Shown: positions 32,279 through 39,817 of the stretch, one piece after another
How positions within the stretch are numbered: the first letter of the stretch is position 1
How the letters are laid out: each line of letters opens with the position of its first letter
Source: a virus
Length of the DNA: 45,298 nt
IMG/VR virus record: IMGVR_UViG_3300050132_000111
Span: 1 to 45,298 of that record
Strand: one strand, 5' to 3'
Notes under the pieces: model-generated
What the model saw: the letters and a program-made list of their open reading frames with translations, nothing else
What the model was told of the DNA's origin: nothing
The model's database searches: none
Translations under genes and position numbers: made by a program

Positions 32279-34471
32279 TCATGATCTTGCCGTTTCCTCT
32301 CCTGATGTTCCGCCTGTTTTGAACTGCGAAATCCACACTCTCTTTGCCGACATCCCAACGAGACGAGCCTCAATCAGTGCATCCGCCGCCCGACGAAATG
32401 CCTTCTTTTTGGTGTCTGGTTCTGCCCCAGGACATGCACGCTCATAGAAGCGTTCACGCCACCAATCCTCAGGAACGGATGGGATGCCGGCGGGAGTTCC
32501 CGCAGCTCCGCTCTTGCCCGACCCAGCGACAAGATCCGCAAGGATCTCCAGCGCCCGCTGTTGTTGCTGTGGTAGGCGACGCCGCAGAGGAACAGCGCCC
32601 GCTGTATCCGCAGCCTCGGAATATCTCACTAAACACGTCGTAACCGCCTCGCCGTGCCTGTTGGTGCCGATCTCCACAACCTCAAGCGAAAACGTGTGAA
32701 CATCACCCTTTGGCATTTCGCGCTGCTTGACGATCGTAGCCGTTCTGGTCGCGCCATCCTCGCCGGCAATCACCTCAATCTCGGTGTCGATGGCCGCTCT
32801 GAGGCTGCTGTGGCCGCGTGCGCCCTTTGCCTGGTCCTTGCCGCTGTGGTGGATAAAACAGACGTTGGCCCCCGTCTCAGCGCGGATGCGGTCCATGTTC
32901 ATAACCAGCGCGCCCATATCCTCGCTGCTGTTCTCAGCCCCGCCTGCCATTGCCCGCGCGAGGGTATCGATCACAACCAATTTGACTTTAACGCCCATGT
33001 GGCTGGCTGCGGCCAATATGGTTTCGATCAGCGGGCCGGTGTGGGCGTCTGGATTGAGCAGATTGATTGCAGCCGGGATGGCTGCGAAATACACAGGTGT
33101 CTCAAGTGCGTCATGATCCGCACGCCATGCAGAGACACGGTTACGAAAGCCCATTCCACCTTCAAGAACGCAATATATGACGCCGCCTTGCTCTACGCGC
33201 TTGCCGTTCCATCTGATGCCAGACGCTATGTGGAGCGCTAGGTCAGTGGCCCAGAATGTTTTGCCGCTGTTGCTTTCGCCATAAATGACGGATGAACCTT
33301 GCTCGGTCAGCGTTCCTTGCACGAAATCGAGCGCATTAACACATGTCGCGATGTCGTTAAAATACTCTAGTGGAAGTGGTGTTATCGATGCCGCGCGTTC
33401 GATGATAACGCCATCTTCATCGTGTTCTGGCTCATCATACGGGATCGGCGCCGGTTGGCGATTATCGTGCCCGTTATATCGTTCTGGCCTAACTGGCGTG
33501 CTGCGCTGGTGCGCCATGCCATCCGCGAATGCGGTATCGAGCGTGTGGAGTGCTGCGTTGAAATCCTTGCATTGCCCCGCGATCGAATTGAGCGCATCGA
33601 TCAGACCGGCCTTGGCAATGCTTTTGATCAGGTGCGCCGGCACCAGCCCACCTACCGAATAGGCCGCCTTGTTCAGCGCATGGTGCTTGTTGCCATCAAC
33701 CGCCATGCGGATCGCCGTCGCCTCGGATTCCAGCACAGCCATACCGTAGGCGGTGCATCCTGATGGACGGCCGAGTTGTGCGGCACTTGGTGTGCTGGTG
33801 GCTTGCGGGCGTTCTGGCGTGGGGCGCGCAATAGCGTGATCATCCAACTCATCGGCTAGGTCAATTGCGCGGCCGTCTATCACCACGGTTTCATGGCTGG
33901 TGGATGTAAAGATATGGCCATAAAAGTACGATTGTGACGTTACAAAGCTCTCTTTTGCCAGCGCCCCCACAAACAAGCCGTTGATACGCGCTACGAACCG
34001 CGCCCGCTCGGCTGGCGGGTATGAATGGCTTGTAGGGCACAGCACTCGCCACCGTGGCTTTTCGGCTGTGTGCGATGGGCTGGTGTAAATGATTGCCGCT
34101 ATGCCTGCGGTCGTGATGATCTGCCTTGCGCGCGCGACGGTTATTTGCTCTCCGTCGTAATCAGCCTCACATCCATCCACGCTAAGCACGTTCGCATCAT
34201 GCCGAAAGCTGCCGAGTGTTGGGGCGTCTTCACCGGCCTTTGGTGGCTTTACGCGGCGCTCATCACCAAACCGTGCGAGTTTAAGCCACGGCAGTTCGCT
34301 TTTGGTTTTCCCGGCTGTATCACGGATGCGAGGCACCAATCCACGCAGGCTTATTTCCTGCTGTGTTTTGCTTGTGGCAAAACGATCCTTAAAGAACGTC
34401 ACCAAAACAGGTCGGTCGAGCGCGCTTAAATGTGCATGCTCGCCGTTTTCAATGGATGTGCCTGCTGACAT
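32279..34471 (-). CDS. Replication protein: primase-like domain plus RepA/AAA-type helicase
   Basis: 730 residues from the ATG at 34471. Residues about 75-215 resemble primase-polymerase N-termini (VLSVDGCEADYDGEQITVAR, then AAIIYTSPSHTAEKPRWRVL), with Asp residues and a conserved PRxRVL strand. Residues 400-610 form a RecA-like ATPase: Walker A IYGESNSGKT, Walker B KLVVIDTLARA and CFIHHSGKD, typical of RepA/AAA_25 hexameric helicases. The C-terminus has a winged-helix-like KKKAFRRAADALIEARLVGM. The origin-like array next to it fits a replication initiator or helicase. Confidence 0.82.
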   Translation of the reverse strand: MSAGTSIENGEHAHLSALDRPVLVTFFKDRFATSKTQQEISLRGLVPRIRDTAGKTKSELPWLKLARFGDERRVKPPKAGEDAPTLGSFRHDANVLSVDGCEADYDGEQITVARARQIITTAGIAAIIYTSPSHTAEKPRWRVLCPTSHSYPPAERARFVARINGLFVGALAKESFVTSQSYFYGHIFTSTSHETVVIDGRAIDLADELDDHAIARPTPERPQATSTPSAAQLGRPSGCTAYGMAVLESEATAIRMAVDGNKHHALNKAAYSVGGLVPAHLIKSIAKAGLIDALNSIAGQCKDFNAALHTLDTAFADGMAHQRSTPVRPERYNGHDNRQPAPIPYDEPEHDEDGVIIERAASITPLPLEYFNDIATCVNALDFVQGTLTEQGSSVIYGESNSGKTFWATDLALHIASGIRWNGKRVEQGGVIYCVLEGGMGFRNRVSAWRADHDALETPVYFAAIPAAINLLNPDAHTGPLIETILAAASHMGVKVKLVVIDTLARAMAGGAENSSEDMGALVMNMDRIRAETGANVCFIHHSGKDQAKGARGHSSLRAAIDTEIEVIAGEDGATRTATIVKQREMPKGDVHTFSLEVVEIGTNRHGEAVTTCLVRYSEAADTAGAVPLRRRLPQQQQRALEILADLVAGSGKSGAAGTPAGIPSVPEDWWRERFYERACPGAEPDTKKKAFRRAADALIEARLVGMSAKRVWISQFKTGGTSGEETARS

Positions 34472-34477
34472 CAAAGA

Positions 34478-34792
34478 TCACTCTGATGCCGACGTGCTTC
34501 CTGGGCTTTCTCGTTCAACCGCAGCAATGACAGCGCAAGCGAATTCCTCCGCTGCATCATCATCCAAAAATTCTACGATTTTGGAGTGTTTGACTTTGCC
34601 GCGCGCATCGAGCGCCACGGTCGTTCCATTGATATGCGCTTTGCCTGGGAAATTAACCCACCGCTTACCGCCGCCAGAATGGACCGATATGTCTGAGATT
34701 TTTAGAGATTCACCGTAGCGGACGGATGCAAAGCCGCAAAGAGTGGGAAGGCGACGCATCGGCTTCCAGCTAAGTAAAACTGTCATCGACAT
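34478..34792 (-). CDS. Phage protein of unknown function, co-transcribed with replication gene
   Basis: 104 residues from the ATG at 34792 with AGGAA upstream. GESLKISDISVHSGGGKRWV, then NFPGKAHINGTTVALD and IVEFLDDDAAEEFACAVIAA, matches a small phage/plasmid family with a beta core (WVNFPGK) and a final helix. It ends just before the replication gene start, so a replication accessory role is likely but not shown. Confidence 0.65.
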   Translation of the reverse strand: MSMTVLLSWKPMRRLPTLCGFASVRYGESLKISDISVHSGGGKRWVNFPGKAHINGTTVALDARGKVKHSKIVEFLDDDAAEEFACAVIAAVERESPGSTSASE

Positions 34793-34955
34793 ACTTGGAT
34801 TCCTGGCTTGTCGGCACTTGAGGAGCAACACGAGGCCGTAAATATACCCCCCCTACCTACGCCCCCGCAACCCCATCACGCCATGGAAACGATAATTCTG
34901 TAGGGGAAAACCCCCCTACCTACGCAGTAACGCGAATGTGATACTCAGTGGTTTT
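34793..34955 (-). promoter_or_regulatory. Leftward promoter and CCCCCCTACCTACGC direct repeats
   Basis: On the minus strand TTGCGG (34870-34865), an 18-base spacer and TATATT (34846-34841) form a promoter for the 34792 operon. The spacer contains the complement of CCCCCCTACCTACGC, repeated at 34911-34925. TGTAGGGG before the second copy pairs with it as a hairpin. No gene is seen here. Confidence 0.5.
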
Positions 34956-34993
34956 GAAAAAAAAAAGGCCCGGAGCAGTGATGCTCACGGGCC
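34955..34993 (-). terminator. Rho-independent terminator
   Basis: On the minus strand GGCCCG and CGGGCC, extended by GAGCA/TGCTC, form a strong stem directly followed by ten T (plus 34957-34966). It ends the leftward operon 35729-35060 and insulates the replication operon promoter. Confidence 0.85.
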
Positions 34994-35059
34994 GAGTTGG
35001 GGAGGAAACGCCTAGAGTAGGTGTTTTACGAGTTTGGTCCGGCAGGTGTCAATGGCGCG

Positions 35060-35224
35060 TCAGTCTTTAAAAGGATCAAACTCGCCACTGCCAGCCATCA
35101 CCACAGCGAACGGCCGCAGCGTGTGGATCACCTTCACCGATGCGGAGTCAGCGCGGATCGTCTGCCGCTTGGACCCGGCCAGGATCGGCTCACGAAACTG
35201 CTTCTTGAACGAGTAGGCAACCAT
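35060..35224 (-). CDS. Short ASCH-like protein, probably truncated
   Basis: 54 residues: MVAYSFKKQFREPILAGSKR, then QTIRADS. This start is the usual opening of ASCH/PUA-like phage proteins (SFKKQF.. PILAGTKxQTIR), which normally exceed 100 residues. Here the text changes after residue 27 and ends SGEFDPFKD, so the gene seems internally deleted. Last gene of its operon. Confidence 0.5.
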   Translation of the reverse strand: MVAYSFKKQFREPILAGSKRQTIRADSASVKVIHTLRPFAVVMAGSGEFDPFKD

Positions 35225-35247
35225 GCCTCGGCCTTCCTGGGTTTGAG

Positions 35248-35448
35248 TTACGATCCGGCCGAGGCCAGACAATCGATCGCGGCTGCCCACTGTTCGCGCT
35301 CCTCGGCAACCTCCAGCCGGCGCGCGATGTAGCCGGCCAAGGCAGTGAAGGGTGCGCCTCGGCGTCCATCTGTCCAAGAGCGGTTGAAGTCGGCCTCCTC
35401 TCTCAAATAGGAAGCCGCCTCCTTCGCGAGATCCGAGGCAGTCTTCAT
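35248..35448 (-). CDS. Small hypothetical protein
   Basis: 66 residues from the ATG at 35448 with a GGTGGCGG sequence before it. MKTASDLAKEAASYLREEAD, then RRGAPFTALAGYIARRLEVA, is helical and charged. Its start overlaps the upstream stop by four bases. Family not recognised. Confidence 0.6.
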   Translation of the reverse strand: MKTASDLAKEAASYLREEADFNRSWTDGRRGAPFTALAGYIARRLEVAEEREQWAAAIDCLASAGS

Positions 35449-35729
35449 GCCGCCACCGCCGTGCAGTTGAAAGCGCCCTTGCCGTGGTTCTTGCCGCCAC
35501 ACTGGCACTCGCACTGCATCGTGCGGCCTGTGGCGTTGTAGCAGCGAGCGTCGCAGTCATGCCGTGACGGGTTGCTCTTACGGATCACGATCCGGGTGGC
35601 ACGAACCCAGGAGCGCGAGGCGTCATCCCAAAAACGCGGCAGCTTGCGCTCGCCTTGGTCGTAATCGCAGCGCTTCGACATCAGCGTGGTGCCGTCTGCC
35701 AGGTCTGCGAAGAAACGAAAGTCGGCCAT
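35445..35729 (-). CDS. Cysteine-rich phage/plasmid protein
   Basis: 94 residues from the ATG at 35729. The C-terminal segment SRHDCDARCYNATGRTMQCE, then CQCGGKNHGKG, is a pattern I recognise in many phage and plasmid proteins (HDCxxRCxxAxGxxCxCxCGGKNHG). Probably a metal-binding module. It is divergent from the resolvase-like gene on the other strand. Confidence 0.75.
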   Translation of the reverse strand: MADFRFFADLADGTTLMSKRCDYDQGERKLPRFWDDASRSWVRATRIVIRKSNPSRHDCDARCYNATGRTMQCECQCGGKNHGKGAFNCTAVAA

Positions 35730-35751
35730 GGGGTGTCTCCGTGTTCGTGCT

Positions 35752-35778
35752 TGCACAGTACAACGACCCAATATAAGA
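35752..35778 (+). promoter_or_regulatory. Candidate rightward promoter
   Basis: TTGCAC (35752-35757) and TATAAG are separated by 15-16 bases. Transcription would begin near 35784, so the ATG at 35778 would not be transcribed and the ATG at 35811 is favoured. Confidence 0.45.
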
Positions 35779-35810
35779 TGCAACTTCCAAATCGCGTGAC
35801 GGGACATAAT

Positions 35811-36470
35811 ATGCCTTCTGGCCGCGCCTACATCTCGACAATCAGCCCCTCGTGGCCCCTCGACCGGCAGCGCGAGGGACTGAAGGGCTGCGAGGACATC
35901 TATTGCGACGATCTGACCAAGGCACAGCAGAAGCGGCGCCGCACGGACGAACTGAAAGACCGGGCGCGGATGCTTCGGCCGACCAGCCGCACCGAGCCGG
36001 GCATCGTCTACATTGCGGCCTGGATCTGCTTTGCCTGGGACAGCGACGACCTTCTGATTGCCGCGGGGCAGGCGGCCGCTCGGCGAGACACGATCATCTG
36101 CGTGTCGGATGGCACCCAGCTCGACCCGGTTCCGAACGTAGAGGCGCTGGGCAAGATCGTGGCGGGGTTCCGCCGCGCGCGGGTGGACGCCAGGACCGAG
36201 CCGGGCCGAGAGAAAGGCACCGTTGTGGCCGCGGCCCGGCGCAAGGAGGATCTGGCGCGGCGGCTGGCGCTGATCGCGGAGGATTGGCCGAAGCGGGAGC
36301 ACGCCACCAAGGATCTGCTGGCTCGCGCCGGCACCAAGCGCGGGCCAATGGCCTACATCACGGCATCACTGGCGTTCGGCGCCAGGCCGAAGGTGCAGCG
36401 GGCCTACGATGTGAAGATGGAAAAGGCAGCACAACGAAAGGCGTTGAAAGATGGACAAGCCGACGACTGA
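35811..36470 (+). CDS. Divergent serine-resolvase-like N-terminal domain protein
   Basis: 219 residues from the ATG at 35811, with GGGA upstream. The opening GRAYISTISPSWPLDRQREG recalls serine recombinases (Y-x-R-V-S-T ... LDxQ), followed by IYCDDL and MLRPTSRTEPGIVYIAAWIC. A central RKEDLARRLALIAEDW helix and a closing AYITASLAFGARP resemble a small phage/plasmid family. The canonical Arg/Ser surroundings are altered, so catalytic activity is uncertain. Start of a rightward five-gene operon. Confidence 0.55.
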   Translation: MPSGRAYISTISPSWPLDRQREGLKGCEDIYCDDLTKAQQKRRRTDELKDRARMLRPTSRTEPGIVYIAAWICFAWDSDDLLIAAGQAAARRDTIICVSDGTQLDPVPNVEALGKIVAGFRRARVDARTEPGREKGTVVAAARRKEDLARRLALIAEDWPKREHATKDLLARAGTKRGPMAYITASLAFGARPKVQRAYDVKMEKAAQRKALKDGQADD

Positions 36471-36630
36471 AACCACGAAAGACGAGATCCCAACGCACGA
36501 TTTCGCGCTTTACGATCGGTGCCTCTACGACGGCCGGCAGGCGTACCTCGCCGGCCTGGGCAACAACGCCAACCCGCATCCGAAGCAATCCGACGCCTGG
36601 GACTATTGGCGCGAAGGGTATGAGCAGTGA
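36451..36630 (+). CDS. Small Rmf-like protein (second copy type)
   Basis: 59 residues overlapping the upstream gene by 20 bases. YDGRQAYLAGLGNNANPHPK, then DAWDYWREGYEQ, has the ribosome-modulation-factor plan G..AY..G...NP......W..GY. It is more canonical than the gene at 27551-27766. Role on host ribosomes is inferred from family resemblance only. Confidence 0.65.
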   Translation: MDKPTTETTKDEIPTHDFALYDRCLYDGRQAYLAGLGNNANPHPKQSDAWDYWREGYEQ

Positions 36631-37181
36631 CCGGTGACCTTCTCGGCCCAACACCATATGACCCAGGCGGCCGATCCAAGCCGCGCTGGCCGGCCCGGTC
36701 GATCGTCCGCGCCCGCTTCTCCGACTGCGATCTATACCGATGGGAGCTAGAGGAAATATGGGACGACGTGCCGTGTCCTCTGGTCGGCTGGTTGATGATG
36801 AACCCGTCGGTTGCTGGGATTGCACATGCTGACCCGACGTTGATTCGGACGGGCTCGTTCTCTCGATCTTGGGGTTACGGCGGCCAGATCATCACCAACA
36901 TGCACGCCGCGCGCGCCACTGACAGCAAGCGGTTGTTGGACATGGCCGATCCAGTTGGAAGCGAGAACGATGCGGCCATTCTCGCCATGGCGCGCCGGGC
37001 AGAAATTGTCGTGTTGGCCTTCGGCCAGCCTCCTCGCCCGCTTCGCCCACGCGCCACAAAGGTCATCACCATGCTGCGCACGGCTGGCGCACGCCTGACG
37101 TTCTTGCGGCTGTCGCAGGACGGAACCCCTCAGCATCCGCTCTATCTGCCAGGGTCACTCACGCCACAGGATTTCAACTGA
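36627..37181 (+). CDS. DUF1643 family protein
   Basis: 184 residues from a GTG that overlaps the upstream stop (GTGA). The segments WLMMNPSVAGIAHADPTLIR, then WGYGGQIITNMHAARATDSK and ILAMARRAEIVVLAFGQPPR, match DUF1643 (LMMNPSxAD ... D.T..R...). The family is a nucleotide-binding-like protein common in phages and genomic islands, of unknown function. It ends on the base where the next gene starts. Confidence 0.85.
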   Translation: MTGDLLGPTPYDPGGRSKPRWPARSIVRARFSDCDLYRWELEEIWDDVPCPLVGWLMMNPSVAGIAHADPTLIRTGSFSRSWGYGGQIITNMHAARATDSKRLLDMADPVGSENDAAILAMARRAEIVVLAFGQPPRPLRPRATKVITMLRTAGARLTFLRLSQDGTPQHPLYLPGSLTPQDFN

Positions 37182-37450
37182 TGACCGACACACCCCAAAC
37201 GGCCGAGCGCTTGACGGAAGCGCAATGGCGAGACCGTGAATTACTTCGCCAGCATTGGGCGGCGTTCTGCGATGCCGATCCTACGCCAGACGATTTTGCT
37301 GACCGCATGGAAGCATCCGGATTCATCACCCTTCGTTCAGTCAAAAAGCGTGACGTTGAAGAAGCTTCGTTCGCTTATGAACGCGGGATCGAACTTGGCG
37401 GCATGTTGTGGGAACTGACCCAAAAGGGGCGCGAAGTCTATGGCCGATAA
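37181..37450 (+). CDS. Small hypothetical protein
   Basis: 89 residues, helical and acidic (ERLTEAQWRDRELLRQHWAA, then ADPTPDDFADRMEASGFITL). It overlaps the DUF1643 stop by one base and the next start by 11. Family not recognised, but the reading frame fits an operon with tight spacing. Confidence 0.65.
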   Translation: MTDTPQTAERLTEAQWRDRELLRQHWAAFCDADPTPDDFADRMEASGFITLRSVKKRDVEEASFAYERGIELGGMLWELTQKGREVYGR

Positions 37451-37568
37451 TCCCCAAACCACTGTTTATGTAGCCTTTCAAGTTTGCAAACCGCAAAATG
37501 ACTTGAAATCTCAGGCTAAACGTGCGATTTTAGCGAGCCTTACGGGCACGACTAACCTGGACTTCTGA
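37440..37568 (+). CDS. Very small hypothetical protein
   Basis: 42 residues (MADNPQTTVYVAFQVCKPQN). The start overlaps the previous gene. Its base composition is less GC-rich than neighbours. It is the last rightward gene before a strong stem-loop at 37591. Coding status is moderate. Confidence 0.45.
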   Translation: MADNPQTTVYVAFQVCKPQNDLKSQAKRAILASLTGTTNLDF

Positions 37569-37590
37569 TGGAAGTTTAGCGATGGTTTCG

Positions 37591-37622
37591 GCGAGATCGT
37601 GTGTTCGAGCACGCGATCTCGC
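37591..37622. terminator. Strong stem-loop between convergent operons
   Basis: GCGAGATCG and CGATCTCGC pair perfectly, extended inward by TGTG/CACG, with a six-base loop. No T-run follows on either strand. Its place at the end of the rightward operon suggests termination or transcript protection. The remaining bases up to 37705 show no convincing gene; a 27-codon GTG frame overlapping the next gene stop is possible. Confidence 0.45.
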
Positions 37623-37705
37623 TACCTACATAGCCTCGCCTGGGCAGTGCTGCGCCTGCACCCATGCCGCGATGGGCCGGAGCACTGCGGCGTCGTCGGC
37701 GCTGA

Positions 37706-37957
37706 TCACCCGGCCATCCTACGCGCCAAAGCTCCCGTATAGGCATCCAACCACTCATCGCCAGCCGGATCATCGATCAGATGCAGGTTGGCCTCAAACA
37801 CCTCTTTACTGCCCGCGACCGCCCGCCATTCCGTGATATCACGCGCGATCGTGCGGCCGTTTGGGAGTGTGATGTTCATGATCAACACGCGGCCGGTTTC
37901 GGTTTTGTCGGTGAAGAAGAAGCGGATGGGGATGGTTGTTTTGGTGGTGGTCAACAC
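37706..37957 (-). CDS. Small hypothetical protein
   Basis: 83 residues. A beta-rich first part (IRFFFTDKTETGRVLIMNIT, then LPNGRTIARDITEWRAVAG) and an acidic helical end. It overlaps the upstream nuclease gene stop by seven bases. Function unknown. Confidence 0.6.
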   Translation of the reverse strand: MLTTTKTTIPIRFFFTDKTETGRVLIMNITLPNGRTIARDITEWRAVAGSKEVFEANLHLIDDPAGDEWLDAYTGALARRMAG

Positions 37958-38472
37958 ATCGTCCTCGCTCGCATAGCCGCCATTTTTCTCAACGTGGCGG
38001 CCTGCGGTTTCTCCACGCGGGCCTTCGTTGCCGACGCCTTCTTGACCGGCTCAGGAACCGATAGGGCGGCGTCGTAATTCAACGCCAGCACCCGCATGGA
38101 AGGCAGAACGGGGACGCCGATGCCGACAAGGTAGTCATGCAAGCCAGTGATTGAACGACATTCCAGATATGGAAATCCGCACGATATCAGATGATCCCGG
38201 CGGTTAATTTGGTGTTCGCTCAACTTGTTGTGGCCAACCTTGAACTCGATCGGCAATTTCAGTCGGCCAGGCCCGGTTATTTCGGAATCCTCAATGCCAT
38301 GCACAACACCTTGTGCTTTCAGGCGCTGCCATTCGGCCATACGCTGCTGCTCGGTGCCAGTGTGTTTTCGTCCCATCTCAATCGAGATGAACCGATATGC
38401 GGGAGGCAATGCCTCATGGCAATACATGCGGGCTCGCGATCGTAGTCTCGCTTCTGGCTGCATCAGCCCCAC
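37951..38472 (-). CDS. VRR-NUC type nuclease
   Basis: 173 residues. WQRLKAQGVVHGIEDSEITG, then RLKLPIEFKVGHNKLSEHQI and RRDHLISCGFPYLECRSITG, match the VRR-NUC fold: a conserved Asp in the G-I-E-D stretch, E-x-K (IEFK), then S-x-x-Q. The family includes Holliday junction resolvases and phage nucleases of the PD-(D/E)XK group. A basic Ala/Lys tail follows. The start overlaps the upstream stop by ten bases. Confidence 0.8.
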   Translation of the reverse strand: MGLMQPEARLRSRARMYCHEALPPAYRFISIEMGRKHTGTEQQRMAEWQRLKAQGVVHGIEDSEITGPGRLKLPIEFKVGHNKLSEHQINRRDHLISCGFPYLECRSITGLHDYLVGIGVPVLPSMRVLALNYDAALSVPEPVKKASATKARVEKPQAATLRKMAAMRARTMC

Positions 38473-38642
38473 ACCTTCCGATCCCGCACACCCTTCGTCG
38501 CGTGATACCGCAACCCGTTCATGGTGCCGATGATGCTGCGGTTAAGCTCGCCTTTCTTGCCGATATTCTTGCGGCGGATGGTGGCGACATAAGACAGGCG
38601 CATCTTGCCGGTGGCGCGGTTGATCTCGACGGAATAGGGCAT
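38463..38642 (-). CDS. Small basic hypothetical protein
   Basis: 59 residues from the ATG at 38642, with a perfect GGAGG seven bases upstream. MPYSVEINRATGKMRLSYVA, then TIRRKNIGKKGELNRSIIGT, is basic and beta-rich, compatible with nucleic acid binding. It precedes and overlaps the VRR-NUC gene. Family not recognised. Confidence 0.65.
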   Translation of the reverse strand: MPYSVEINRATGKMRLSYVATIRRKNIGKKGELNRSIIGTMNGLRYHATKGVRDRKVWG

Positions 38643-38697
38643 TTTGATCCTCCAAAGAATACCGCGCCCCACAATCATGCCAGGCGCGGCTGTTGTG

Positions 38698-39147
38698 TCA
38701 GACGCCAACCAGCGCAGCATGATGCGTCAGCACATCCCGGCGCTTGAATGCGGCCTTCTTCTCGGTCTTGGAGAGTTCAGCGGCCTCCCGCGTGTGCAGG
38801 GCGACAAGTGCCGGGGTCACGTCAATGTCCTGCATCTTGGCGTCGATATCGGCGTTTGCGAGCCCGATGGCCCGAACGGCGGCGCTGTGCGGCTTGGCCG
38901 GCTTCTCGGCCTTCGCAACGCGCGTGGTCGTCTGGCCCGCCTTCAACGCCTCGATCCGCGCGGCAACGCCAGCCGCATTGGTGGCCGCGCCGAGGATAGC
39001 CGCAACTCCCTTGACCATGACATGATCGACCACATCGACGTGAATATCAGACAAGCTGACACTGCCGACATGCAGGCTATCGTGATAGATATCGACTGTT
39101 TCGCCGGCACTCTTCATGGCCACTGACGGCTTTTTGGTCTTCGTCAT
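38698..39147 (-). CDS. Hypothetical protein, first gene of operon
   Basis: 149 residues with AGGGTG before the ATG. The first 60 residues are beta-rich (VDIYHDSLHVGSVSLSDIHV). The middle is an Ala/Lys-rich linker and the end is helical and charged (EAAELSKTEKKAAFKRRDVL). The mixed composition recalls small DNA-associated proteins, but no family is recognised. Transcribed from the promoter at 39180-39207. Confidence 0.65.
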   Translation of the reverse strand: MTKTKKPSVAMKSAGETVDIYHDSLHVGSVSLSDIHVDVVDHVMVKGVAAILGAATNAAGVAARIEALKAGQTTTRVAKAEKPAKPHSAAVRAIGLANADIDAKMQDIDVTPALVALHTREAAELSKTEKKAAFKRRDVLTHHAALVGV

Positions 39148-39179
39148 TTTACACCCTGTTCGTTGTTTCGGGAGCCTAT

Positions 39180-39207
39180 CCTATACCGGAATAGCGAATT
39201 TTCGCAA
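39180..39207 (-). promoter_or_regulatory. Leftward promoter overlapped by a palindrome
   Basis: On the minus strand TTGCGA (39207-39202), 16 bases and TATAGG (39185-39180). The 12-bp palindrome GCGAATTTTCGC (39194-39205) overlaps the -35 element and could be an operator. It would drive 39147-37706. Confidence 0.45.
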
Positions 39208-39220
39208 TACAAAAACGCCA

Positions 39221-39256
39221 ACAAAAACGGCCTCATCTGTTTCCAGACAAGGCCGT
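39221..39256 (-). terminator. Rho-independent terminator after the GapR gene
   Basis: On the minus strand ACGGCCT and AGGCCGT, with an inner TCTG/CAGA pair, form a stem followed by TTTTTGTT (plus 39221-39227). It ends the leftward operon 43739-39279. Confidence 0.75.
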
Positions 39257-39278
39257 ATTGGGGTGTTTGGCGTCGCTA

Positions 39279-39545
39279 CTACATCCCCAACGCGCGGCGA
39301 TAAACGTCAAGCAGTATCTCCGATTCTTCCACGTCGGCCGGTTCCTGCTTCCGAATGGCGACCAGCTTGCGGATTACCTTAGGGTCGAAACCCGCTGATT
39401 TTGATTCGGCGTAGATGTCTTTTATATCGGACGTAAGCGCAGACTTCTCCTCATTTAACCTCTCAATCCGTTCAATCATCGACCGCAACCGATCCGCTGC
39501 AATGCCACCGGAATTGTGTCCCTCGCCGTGTTCATGCTCGCTCAT
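39279..39545 (-). CDS. gapR: GapR-like nucleoid protein (DUF2312)
   Basis: 88 residues. GIAADRLRSMIERIERLNEE, then KSALTSDIKDIYAESKSAGF and DPKVIRKLVAIRK, are the hallmark of DUF2312/GapR, with the closing YRRALGM. Chromosomal GapR of alphaproteobacteria clamps overtwisted AT-rich DNA and supports replication and topoisomerase action. A phage copy may organise phage DNA or displace the host protein. Full family length. Its start overlaps the upstream stop by four bases. Confidence 0.9.
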   Translation of the reverse strand: MSEHEHGEGHNSGGIAADRLRSMIERIERLNEEKSALTSDIKDIYAESKSAGFDPKVIRKLVAIRKQEPADVEESEILLDVYRRALGM

Positions 39546-39814
39546 TTCGGATGCGCCCCCTTCGGCATCACCCCACCGAGCGCGGCGTATTGGGCAACCG
39601 GATCACCCGACGGCTTCTCTCCGCGCGGTTTTGGCTGGACGACATCAATATCAACCAGCGCGCCGGGAATTATTTCTTGCAGCGCATCGCTGAACGCGAC
39701 GACCGCGACTTCAAGCCGGGACAGCATGGCGGCCTCTGCGAAGATTGGTTCTGGCAGGGCGATTGATGTAGACATTCTGAATTCACGAGCCACGTTATTT
39801 TCCTTCGTTGTCAT
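39542..39814 (-). CDS. Small hypothetical protein
   Basis: 90 residues, possibly 77 from the second Met. It has a helical centre (FAEAAMLSRLEVAVVAFSDA) and a Pro/Lys-rich end (VQPKPRGEKPSGDPVAQYAA). It lies between GcrA and GapR genes with overlaps or 3-base gaps. Function unknown. Confidence 0.6.
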   Translation of the reverse strand: MTTKENNVAREFRMSTSIALPEPIFAEAAMLSRLEVAVVAFSDALQEIIPGALVDIDVVQPKPRGEKPSGDPVAQYAALGGVMPKGAHPK

Positions 39815-39817
39815 CGT

